From assembly GCF_001625305.1 (NCBI RefSeq), contig NW_017803246.1:64314-128313 (forward strand): a stretch of 64,000 nucleotides of DNA, read 5' to 3'. This DNA comes from Branchiostoma belcheri (Eukaryota > Chordata > Leptocardii > Amphioxiformes > Branchiostomatidae). Positions within the stretch are counted from its first letter, which is position 1. Every line of letters begins with the position of its first letter. This document shows, in pieces, positions 54,540 through 64,000 of this stretch. The position numbers were made by a program, and so were the translations under genes. The notes below the pieces were generated by a model, which was not told the DNA's origin, made no database searches, and was given only the letters and a program-made list of their open reading frames with translations.

Positions 54540-57500
54540 ATGGCTGAGGGCCAGGGGGCGGCTGGGCGCTCAGGTGAAACTGCAGGTGAGAAAAATCACA
54601 ATGTTCTGAAGGTAAAATACAGGTGCCAGTTAAGATAGCATAACCTCTCATCCTGATAAATAATTGTGCACATCATGACAGCAGTGCCCATGACTGCAGA
54701 AGCTGAGTTGACATCATTACTGATACCTGAATCCACCTCTCTGAGACAGGTTCACCCCAAACCTCTAGCAGCCAGCTGAAGAGGAAGAGGGAGGATGGAG
54801 AAGAGTTTCCAGGGAAGAAGAAACCAGCTGCTTGTAGAGAGGAAGGTGAGAGGTTATATAGCATAGAGTTCTGTATAAAGATAAGCCTGTGATCATGAGT
54901 AAAGATATATGTGTTGGTAAAACATTACATGTGAAATCACATCCTAAGAATTGGAAGTCTTTTCAGTTATGTAAGATTTTGTTGCACTGCCTTTGAATAT
55001 GGTATAATGTAGCTGTACAATGTAGGCGCTTGGTTACCAGTAGGTAATGGTATCTCTGGAGAGTTAAGTAAACAAGATCAGTAACCTCTTTTCATTACTT
55101 TCCAGGTGTTCGTAGGTACTTCTATTACACCAAAGAAAAGGTGAGCTCAGACTGGAAGGACGTGGCCTTCCATCTTGGGTTTGAACAACCAGACATCGAC
55201 AACATCGAAGGGAGAAACCGGGATGACAAGTCTCGCTGTATGGACCTGTTGGAGGAATGGCTGAAGGGTAACGGAGAGAGAGCCACCATAGAGGTCCTGA
55301 TGGAGGCTCTGTCTGAGGCAAACCTACAGAGTGTTGTGGATGGTCTCCAAGGTAAGAAATGCTTGTATTCTTAGACCACTTTCTACTTTGAACTCTCCAT
55401 GATATGATTATTAATGTTACCCCTTTTTTTGTCCATATCATGCTGATGACAGTAATTTTTTTATCTACTGACTAATGTTGTTACATTGTACCTTCTTTTA
55501 AAAAACTGTTTCTTGTTACTTGCTTAGACTCTTTTGTTAACACTTTGGAAGTTGTTGAATAGGACTGGCAAAAGAAATGACAGTCTAAGGGATTTTAAAG
55601 AATCAAATCAGTGTGATATGTGAAAGAAACCAAAAGTCTTCTGGTCTGTAATTCCCAAATTCCTAAGTTTGATCTTTAGAAATTAGAGAAAACATTTTAT
55701 AAAAAGATTATTGAGAATGTTGTCCTACATTTTTCTTATGATATTTCAGAAAAATGGTGTATATGAAATTATAACCCTGCTTTGTCCACTTCCAGAAGTT
55801 CCAGTTCCAGTTGGAGCTGCAGGAACAGAGTCTTCTTCAGTGACAGGTGTCAATCAGACAGGTATCAACATTCAAATCAGAAATGAGAGGAGATCTCTTC
55901 TAAGTTTACTTAACATGCATTTCCTCCCTCAGAGGGATCCTGGGCCCTACTAGGGTTTGGGTTGGCGTTAGGAAGAGCATCCAGCCGTAAAAATCTTGCT
56001 TCAAAAAAGACTTGTACCTGGTGCAAGCACGTCTAACCCCCGGTTGGGGAAAAATGACGTTAAATTCGGTTTTTAAAAAAATATTGTTTAGGGAAACAGT
56101 TTATTTAATAAAAGATTATTGAGACCTGGTTCATAAGAAAACCTTGTTCAAGCTGATAAGAATTTTTCTCAGATATATGTGTTGCTGTCTTGCATAAGTC
56201 ACATTTTTCTCTTAGATTAATTTTGTTTTTAAGTTTTACAACACTCACTGTGTCTTTCTATTCCAGATTTGTTCCAGAAGTCTGTGAAGAAGTACTATGA
56301 GTTGAAACTGACTCACTTCAAGCCTCTGATCTGGAATGACAACTTCACACTTAGCCTCAGTGACATCTTCACCCAGTTAGAGTTAATACAAACACTAACA
56401 GGAAAACAAAGAAAAGAACTTAAGTCAATAGACGACTTGTTCAACCCAGATGTCACAGGACTGTCCACAGCACCAAGGTGCATTCTGATTGAGGGTGAAG
56501 CTGGAGGGGGGAAGACAACGTTTCTGTCCAAAGAAGCCCTAGATGCCGTCTCACAGAAAACAGAGCTGGGCAGACGACACGACATCGTCCTGTTGATCCG
56601 ACTCCGGGAGGTGAGAGAGGGGGAGACCATAGAGGAGATGGTGTGGGACCAGTGTGTTCCTGAAAGAAAAGATCTTAATGTAAAATACATTGAAGCAATC
56701 CTTGAGAGAAACGAGTCCCATGTGCTCTTCCTCCTAGATGGGTATGATGAGCTGCGGCCTGAGGCCAGGGCAGCCAGGCAGGCCATTCCCAAACTGCTGT
56801 CTGGCAAGATGTACCCCAACAGCACGATTGTGATCACCTCCCGACCCTCAGCAGGAGTGCAGCAGTACACCCGGCCAGACTGTCACGTACACATCATGGG
56901 CTTCTCCCGTAGACATGTGGAGAAATACATGCAGCAGTATTTCACTGTTGTTGGGAAGCAAGAACTGACAGAGACACTTGCTCTACATGTCAACAGTAAT
57001 GAACTTTTGAACACTTTAATCTATACACCAATGTTCCTGATGTTTGTGTGTCTGCTGTGGGAGGAGGACCAAGAGATGGTGTCTACTGGAACAATGATGG
57101 GGCTGTACGACAACCTGCTGACATGTCTGGTCAGAAAGTGCTGTGAGCGGGAAGGAGTGGACATGCCAACAGAAGGGCTGCCTACAGAGGTTGCTGAGTC
57201 ATTACTGCAGCTCGGCAAGCTTGCACTAGAGGCACTGCTGAGGAATGAGACCCTGCTTGACCTTACAGAAGTAAAGAGAGAAAAGGTTAATTGGGAGTTA
57301 CTGTTAAAGTTGGGTGTGGTATCCTTGGAGGTTTCTTCCTCTAAATTGCATCCTAGGAAACAGCTGAACTTTTCACACAAGACCATGCAAGAGTTCCTGG
57401 CCGGACAATATGTAGCTCATGCTCAAGTGAAGCAAGACATTGTTGAGCTGCTGCAGCTCACCTCCATAAGCAAGGCACTAGAACTCAGTAACCTGCTTCA

Positions 57501-59477
57501 GTTCACATGTGGCTGTGACTCACGGGCAGCACAAGCTGTGATGGAGGAACTAAGCAAGCTCAGCTGCAAGGAGTTTTCACATTTACAACCAGATGACTTT
57601 CAGGAGATGTCCTGTCTACCTGTAAAGCCAGATGTGAAGAAATCAGTTGAAACTTACAAGAGTTTCATGTTGCTCTGCCTGAATATCCTGAATGAGAGAA
57701 AGGAGCTGGGTGTACTGCAGGCTGTCAGCAGAGCCCTGCCAGTTATCATATTGGACCTCCATATACACAATAAACAACATGCTGCTCACCAGTATTACTT
57801 GGAAAACATCCAGTCATCACATCTCCCTGATAGAATGATGCTAGATTCATCTCAAGTTGATTCATCAGAAGCTGTTCATGGCCTGGAACAGATTTTCACC
57901 TCACGTGTTCCCGGCCTGCAGTTAGACCTAAGACTGGACCATGTAACATTTAACTCACCTGATCTGACAGCTAGGCTGGTTTCAGTTCTGAAGAATGTTC
58001 CCTGTCTGAGGGAGCTGGGTCTGTCATGGACAAAACTAACACCATCATCACTCCAGCCACTTGTGCAGGAGTTCAGACACATGTCTCTGTTAGAGGAGCT
58101 GGATCTTTCTGTGAACCCTGCCCTTGGTGATGCTGGGATGGAAGTCCTACAGGTTGGGCTGTCCAGTGTTCCACACCTGGCTGTACTCCATCTCAGGTTT
58201 GTCAACATGACAGCTGTGGGCATGTCATCCCTGGCTCCCTACATGCGCCACCTAGTGGGACTGAGAGAACTGGATATACGTGATGATGTGATTGGTGACA
58301 CTGGGCTGGAATCTCTCACCACCGTCCTCCACACCTTCACTGCCATGCAGGTGTTGGGCCTGGAAAGTACCGGTATCAGCCCCACAGGCATGCGCACACT
58401 GGTCCCTGCACTGTGTAAGTTAACCAGACTGATCAAACTGGACATTAGTGGTAATGACATAGGAGACCCCGGGCTGGAATGCCTGGCTGCTATCCTCCAC
58501 CACCTCACAGCCATGAAGGTGTTGTTTCTCAGTGAGACAGGTATCAGTGACAGGGGAATATCATCCCTGATCAAAGCTCTGCCTCACCTGGTGCAATTAC
58601 AGGTGTTGGATGTGAAGTGGAATAACATAGGAGACTCAGGGATTGTCTCACTGGTGCAAACACTCTGCCAGCCCAGCAGTTTGGACATGGAACAAAACCC
58701 ACCTGGTGACAAGAGTCTGACCACAGCCCCTCACTATAACACCACACTACAGGAGCTGGACATCAGGGAGAATAGGGGAGTAACAGGAGCCGGACTGGGG
58801 AGGGTCGCACAGGTCATCAGCACACTGCCAGCACTGACCAGGCTGAACATGTCTGGTGACAGGCTCACACCTGCACACCTGTCTGACGCCGCTGCCATGG
58901 ATCTGGCCAAGGCTCTACTCAGACTCCCTGCCCTGGAGCAGCTGGACCTGCGGTACATCTCCATGGAGCCTGCAGGGTTCCAGGCTGTGGTGCAGGCTGC
59001 TGAGGAACACTCAACACTGGAGAGGCTGAGGTGAGTTATATTGGTTATCCTATAGGCAAAATTGCTGTTCCCCAGGGTACCTTAAAGGGACAACAGGGTA
59101 ACAGGTGTTAGAAATCTGAGTGATGAGGATTTGACTTTTTCTGTACATTGAAGACTGCACTAGATGTGTTTGCACAGTCAAATTGTAATAAATGCACCTA
59201 ATAGATACACACCTGTTCTGGTACACATACTTCTATAAGGTACATGTATGTACCAATTATACATGTAAGTGTGCATTAACCTACAGGACATTAAATTGTG
59301 AATCTCTTGTTTGTCAGTAGATCTATTCCCATATTCTGTTATTTAAGTTATAATGACAATATGATGTTGATTGTTGTAACTAAGCAACTCTGTTTTCCAT
59401 TTTTCATATACAGCTACTCTAGGAGTCTAGTTCCTGAGGGAGCGGACACCACAGCCAGCTGCCTGAAGCTGGAGTGA
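54540..59477 (+). CDS. NLR-4: Death-NACHT-LRR receptor, linker before Death
   Basis: Predicted cytosolic NLR. Exons: 54540-54585 (start exon MAEGQGAAGRSGETA; 54573 is an alternative donor), 54750-54845 (basic linker), 55106-55351 (Death), 55796-55846 (EVPVPVGAAGTESSSVT; 55861 is an alternative donor), 56267-59030 (NACHT-LRR), 59414-59477. Phase 1 at all cassette junctions; total 3267 nt, about 1088 aa, no frameshift. The cassette order (linker, then Death) is reversed relative to NLR-2 and NLR-3. Walker A and B are intact. Two patches differ sharply from the paralogues: 56655-56720 (PERKDLNVKYIEAILERNES) and 57565-57950, with near-identical flanks. It carries the longest upstream minisatellite. 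Confidence 0.85.
54750..54845 (+). CDS. NLR-4 basic linker exon (NLS-like)
   Basis: 32 codons, phase 1 to 1: SSSQLKRKREDGEEFPGKKKP, written here as LKRKRED...GKKKP, a bipartite nuclear-signal pattern. Homologous to the NLR-3 linker (shared GSP.. SSSQ start and upstream intron). Confidence 0.68.
55106..55351 (+). CDS. NLR-4 Death-domain exon
   Basis: 82 codons, phase 1 to 1. VSSDWKDVAFHLGFEQPDID ... CMDLLEEWLKGNGERATIEVL follows the Death-domain pattern but is clearly diverged from the NLR-2/3 Death exons. Confidence 0.8.
55950..56070 (+). mobile_element. RTE-like non-LTR 3' fragment
   Basis: GGGTTGGCGTTAGGAAGAGC followed by ATCCAGCCGTAAAAATC is a common RTE-clade 3' end motif. It lies in the intron before the NLR-4 NACHT exon. 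Recognised from memory of the motif, so tentative. Confidence 0.5.
56267..59030 (+). CDS. NLR-4 NACHT-LRR exon
   Basis: Phase 1 in, phase 2 out; begins DLFQKSVKKYYELKLTHF. The N-terminal region is shortened (ELIQTLTGKQRKELKSIDDL) relative to NLR-1/2. LRR framework is conserved and exposed positions differ (LGLSWTKL, LDIRDDVIG, LGLESTGI). Confidence 0.88.
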
Positions 59478-60250
59478 GTTCCCAACATGGCGACCTGTTC
59501 TGTACATTTCCTTAGCTCAGGTCAGTATACAGTACTGTATTAAAAATTATATAGTTATAATTATCTACTCATTACAACATGTTGGGGAGTCTGGGGATAT
59601 TGATATAATAGAGCTAATTTTGTTTCTATTCAGGATGGTAAGAGCTGCTAAAAATACTACATAAAACGTTTGTTGTATTAATGTATGATCGTGTAATATT
59701 TCTGGAACAGCATATTTATACAGTATATTGTACATTTATTATATTGTTTCAGGCAACACCAGCTCAGAGGGATATGAAGCAAACAAACCAGTTTTAGTGC
59801 CAAATTCACTCAGGTTAAGGGCATTGACAGAGATGATCTATGAAATGTTTAACTTTGTAATTACATGTAGTTTGTGGGGACAATTTTTGTGAAGAACTTT
59901 GACCATTCCAGATTAAGCTGAAGTATCCAATGTGAATAAGGTAGAAATATTGTAATCTTAGCTGTATCAGTCACTGTGTGGATTTTGTTTTCTTTGTAAC
60001 AAAAGGTAACAACAAAGAACCCACAGATTTACCTACCTAAATGCAATGTAATGCTGTATATATGTACGTATATGTATATGTATATGTATATGTATATACA
60101 CTGTTATATGTATTTGTGTCAAGATTATGACATTGTAATCTTTGCTCTGTTTGTATATATTGGATTCTTTTTGTAATTTTTGTGTAAATGAGAAAATTAT
60201 TCATCCTGTATTTCATGAAGTTCATAGAACAGGAATAAAGTCATCTCATC
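59478..60250 (+). other. NLR-4 3' UTR intron and 3' flank
   Basis: 3' UTR donor at 59520 (43 bases after the stop), acceptor at 59752. An AATAAA poly(A) signal occurs at about 60234 (CAGGAATAAAGTCATC). A (TATG)n run lies at about 60056-60100. Confidence 0.55.
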
Positions 60251-60317
60251 ATTGTACACCTGGTGTTGTGGGGTAAGTTTGTACAGTTGTGCCTTTTTTT
60301 TTTCAAGGAATATCATG

Positions 60318-60323
60318 TTTTGT

Positions 60324-60359
<36 letters not shown>

Positions 60360-60445
60360 CAGTGTGTGTGTTTGTGTGTGAGTGTGCACGCGTGTCTGTG
60401 CCTGTGTGTATGTGTGCCTGTATGTATAATATGTGTGAGTACCTT

Positions 60446-60483
<38 letters not shown>
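60318..60483. repeat. (GT)n microsatellites
   Basis: Two TG runs (about 60325-60358 and 60450-60483) with imperfect TG-rich DNA between. Open frames across them are low-complexity. Confidence 0.9.
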
Positions 60484-60484
<1 letters not shown>

Positions 60485-60489
60485 CAGTG

Positions 60490-61190
60490 CACAAATACAC
60501 ACAGACACATCCACACAAACTCGAACACATGTACTCAGACACACCCACATTTAAATGTGCCTTTTCCAAGACCACCTGACTGGTAAGAGACTGACCTCAG
60601 AACCTCTCACACAAGCCAAAGCCCCAAACCTCTGCTTGGAGAGAATCTTTTATACTTCAAAAGAGAGAGACAAAGAGGGGGGTGGGTGGAAACCTATGGT
60701 GAAACTCCCCTGGCAAACTATCATCACTATTTGGCTAAATCTATTTTTAGCAGTGTAGTTAGTCTGGTGGAGACTTCCATAGGCCTGCTTGTCAACCTCA
60801 GCACTTTTCAAACTTCATAACCCGACTGCAAAACACATGGTTACTACTTCAGAAACTGTCCCAGATTCCGGCATGTTGTCCGTATGTAAACCCACAGAAC
60901 CACACACACAGACAGACAGACACACACACAGACAGTAAACACATGGTTACTACTTAAGGCATGTTGTCCGTATGTAAACCCACAGAACCGATGTCACGTG
61001 GAATGTGGTAATTACCGGTAGTTGACGTGTTTGTCTCTGGTCAACAAGTCCGACGCTTCCTGTCCCAACATGAAACTTAAAACATCCTCAATCAGAGACC
61101 GGCGGACAGGTAGTACTTTGTACAGGTGTGACCTGATGCGTGTGTGTGTGTAGGTATGCACGTGCACGTGTCGTAATTATAGAACTATGT
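60490..61190. other. Gene-free stretch
   Basis: No supported exon. A segment ACACATGGTTACTACTT and GGCATGTTGTCCGTATGTAA is duplicated (about 60835-60890 and 60940-60980) around a CAGACA simple repeat. Confidence 0.5.
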
Positions 61191-61369
61191 ATATACTAGG
61201 ACCATACTATTGTGTTATTGTATTTTTAATGTATGTATATATTAATGTATTATTGTACATAACTGTATATCCCACTAAGTATGTAATATGTATTCCCATG
61301 CATGTCTTACGATTTTCATCTTTTCCCTTTTCCTGGCTTCTTTGTAAGCCGAAATAAATAAATAAATAA
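61190..61369 (+). mobile_element. Non-LTR retrotransposon 3' tail with (AAAT)n
   Basis: Ends CTTCTTTGTAAGCCGAAATA followed by AAATAAATAAATAA, a typical truncated CR1/RTE-like tail. Confidence 0.5.
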
Positions 61370-61699
61370 TAGAAACACCGGTACCAGTCAGCCCAGATAT
61401 TAAAACCTCTACCAGACTTACTACGGTAGCTATGGGGAGGACAATTTGCCAGAAAAGTTTATATTTACCCGCGCAGAAATGCTACCCTTTAATACCAGCG
61501 GCTAATTCCCTAACCCTAATACTGCTGTATTCAGGCTACTAACCCATTACACTTGGTTTGATACTAAGTTTTTTTACGTGCCTAACTTGAGTTCGCAGTC
61601 ACTTTGTGTCCTTTCATTTGTATTTTGTTACCGTTTTCTGACTAAAATAATGATACTGCCCTGCCAATTTGACACAAGTTGTAGCCACCGAAAAATCTG

Positions 61700-61881
61700 T
61701 TTGGAGATTAGCCGGTGACCAGGTTAGAGCCGGCGGCGGGTGTTTAAAGTCTGTTTCCCGCCGCTGACGAGGGTCTTACCAGGCTTCCCGGTCGCCTAGC
61801 AACGCAGACGACATTTGGACACGGACTGGCAGACAGGCACAGTCGGCAGTGTGCTGAGAGGAGTGCAGACAGGCCACGGAG
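61700..61881 (+). promoter_or_regulatory. Candidate promoter and 5' exon of a gene to the right
   Basis: CpG-rich DNA containing GTCGCCTAGCAAC at 61791-61803, close to the RFX X-box palindrome, then a GC-rich stretch ending CCACGGAG before a GTAAGG donor at 61882. This fits a TATA-less promoter and a noncoding first exon. No coding exon follows within the window. Confidence 0.35.
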
Positions 61882-63605
61882 GTAAGGACGGTCACTAACG
61901 GCTACTTGGAACAACCTTCTTTAATTAAGGTGACAGCTTTTTTGCTCCTTACATAATCTTAAGTAAAGTTAAGACGGGCCCTGTACGCTTAGTAGGCCGC
62001 CGCAAGCGTCTTCCGGGTCTACCGGAGCCTTGGTGCTTTCTCGCGCGGAAAGTGGTCTCTACTGGTCGGAGCAGTCTTTTGGGTCGCCCCTTTCAACATA
62101 ACAGAAGAACGTTTCTGTACTAGACGCGATTAAGATACGACATATGATCTCTTAGCTTGTTCCAATACAATTCACGAAGACTGCCCAAATACTTCCAAGA
62201 AGTCTGAACTTGATATCTTAAAAGATTCCTTTCAGTTCTTCCTTGTCTAGATCTTCTTTGTCGCCCGCTTCATAATTATAACAGAAGAAAGTTTCTGTAC
62301 TAGTCCTATTAAAATACGCCATACAAGCTGTCCCAATACAATTCACGATGGCCCAAAATACATCCCGGAAGTTTTAAATCTCATCTTTAAAGATTTCTTC
62401 CTGTTTTTTCTTGTCCAGATCTGTCACTCCAAGACAGTCCCGTGATTGACGATGTCTTACCTGCCCTTTGACACCTGTAGAGATAACACTATCTGGACTA
62501 AAAACCAATTGACCAAAATACGAGCGAGTTATTTACCTGCAGGGCAAACGAAACCTTTACCGGTCGGCTGACTTCTGTCGCAAAAATCAAACCTTTCCTC
62601 ACTTGTCCGATTTTTCACCATTCATTCAGAAAACTCGGTTTAAAGTCCCTGTCACACATTCAGGACCTTTCCACGATTTTGCTCACTACCAGTCCCAAAA
62701 CCATTATTAAGTCTATAGTGGCTATACAGATACAGAATACAGAAGTCAGCACTGCGTTCGAACTAGCCTGAAATTTAGCTCTGGTTCCCTCTAGATCACA
62801 TCCAAGCAGAATATAACTTTGCCAACTTTTTTTTTAACTTCTCATAGTCGCAGGCGACTTTTAAGACTAGTAAGGCAACCTTAGTGCTGTCAAACTCCCA
62901 GCCACAGTAGACCTTGGTCCTCGGCATTGTTAAGACCGTCGATTGTTGATATTATGTGGGGCAGGTTTTAACAAAGGTCTCTGATTCGCGTCCGGCTTTT
63001 AAAAATAAATGTTGTCGCCGCTGGACCGGGGTCGGTAAAATACGGGTAACAATAGAACCTGACAGGTAACAATAGAGACAGGACAGGTGTGCCTGGGGCA
63101 GGTGAGTTTACCTGCTACCTGTCCGCCTTCTATGGCACCTGTGCCTACGGCAGCGAAAGTGCCATCAGTACTAGTGCACCAGTAGAAAAATGAATCATGA
63201 ATAGACGGTCATTATAGAAGAAGTTGAACACTGCCTTAGATCAGAACACTTTATATTAGCCTAGTATAGTACCCTTGTGTGTTCCTTATGTATGTTTTCT
63301 ACATACGTCTGTTATGTGTCTGTTAAGTCTTGACCTGTACCTAGCCCGTCGTGGCATGGATGTACAATAAAGGTATTTCATTATACAGTGTCGGTGGGGG
63401 AGGGGGGCGGTGGTTTATTTTTAGGCACTAAGTAGATTAAGGAAGTCAATGGAAGGGGAGAGTAAATTGCTACAGGTAAGTAGCGAGCAAACTGATGTAA
63501 GAACTGTGATGGGGGTCAGGCGGGGTGACGTGTTGCCACTTAGCAGTTTCCCAGGGACGGTTATACAAACGTCGGACGGGTTTTGTGTACAACAAATTGG
63601 ACTAA
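61882..63605. other. Gene-free stretch after candidate 5' exon
   Basis: No supported exon. Two similar segments with ATAACAGAAGAAAGTTTCTG and a following AATACAATTCACGA occur near 62097-62175 and 62275-62350, an old local duplication. Confidence 0.45.
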
Positions 63606-63893
63606 GGCCACGGCAAGTAAATTTTCTGGATGACATCCTCCGCAGACTCCAAATCTAATGCGAGCGGGCGAAAAAAAACAAGGCGGGCCGAAATAAACAA
63701 GGTTCCTACATTTTAGAATTTTGACTCAGTCATTCTACAAATGGTTTTGATTCAGTGGAACATCACATATATACAGCCAGCATCACATATCACTGCATCA
63801 AAGTAAGAAAAAAACATTAAATCAGAGCCTTTTCTTGTCTCCTCTCTTCATAGATATCTGCCATCCACCTTCCGGTATGGCAACAGACATCTT
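63606..63893 (+). mobile_element. Truncated PIF/Harbinger-like MITE
   Basis: Left end GGCCACGGCAAGTAA preceded by TAA; matches 31909-32307 up to ACATCTTTG, then stops. The flank (GGGTTTTGTGTACAACAAAT) before it at 63579-63605 recurs after it at 63904-63930. Confidence 0.75.
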
Positions 63894-64000
63894 TGCGTCG
63901 GGCGGGTTTTGTGTACAACAAATTGGACTAACTATGTTAGAAGAGTGTTTTGTGTGGAGGCGGTCGCACGGAGTTTAAAATACGTCTCCCGGGAGAGTTA

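Noticed and set aside
60197..60586. Overlapping Cys/Val-rich and Thr/His-rich frames on both strands
   Set aside because: Translation of (GT)n microsatellites.

Overview
The window looks like animal nuclear DNA, most likely from a cephalochordate (amphioxus). Genes are split by many GT-AG introns, the intergenic DNA is full of short inverted-repeat transposons, minisatellites and non-LTR tails, and there is a tandem cluster of NACHT-LRR (NLR) receptor genes with unusual N-terminal domains. Such NLR expansions are known in amphioxus, sea urchin and cnidarians, so the species call is an inference.

Layout. (1) 754-10220, minus strand: a complete 12-exon proline dehydrogenase gene (PRODH, 631 aa). 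(2) 10221-11326: a 1.1-kb divergent intergenic region. (3) 11327-14615, plus strand: a complete 6-exon HSD17B7 gene (3-keto-steroid reductase / 17-beta-HSD type 7, 341 aa). (4) 15.3-60.2 kb, plus strand: four tandem NLR genes. NLR-1 (18134-24852) carries a GT4-type glycosyltransferase domain. NLR-2 (30550-36620) has Death, a basic linker and NACHT-LRR. NLR-3 (41273-47451) has Death, two FN3 domains, a basic linker and NACHT-LRR, but its NACHT-LRR exon is broken by frameshifts. NLR-4 (54540-59477) has a basic linker, Death and NACHT-LRR. (5) 48.3-48.9 kb: a stray copy of the last HSD17B7 exon, upstream of NLR-4, showing that the duplicated block once began inside HSD17B7. (6) 60.2-64 kb: gene-poor DNA with a possible promoter and first exon of a gene beyond the right edge.

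The four NLR genes are built alike. Each has a YY1-like/ATGGCGG segment followed by a splice donor, then a 41-bp minisatellite ending in a splice acceptor, then a tiny start-codon exon (MAEGQGAAG...), then interchangeable cassette exons that all have phase 1 at both ends, then one 2.8-kb NACHT-LRR exon, then a short terminal exon (VPEGADTTASCL). The cassettes differ between copies in identity and order, while the NACHT core is nearly identical. The LRR exposed beta-strand positions vary strongly. This suggests an innate-immune receptor locus that diversifies by swapping N-terminal effector exons and by varying LRR surface residues. A second theme is that many exon-intron junctions in the window have extra partial copies lying in the adjacent intron.
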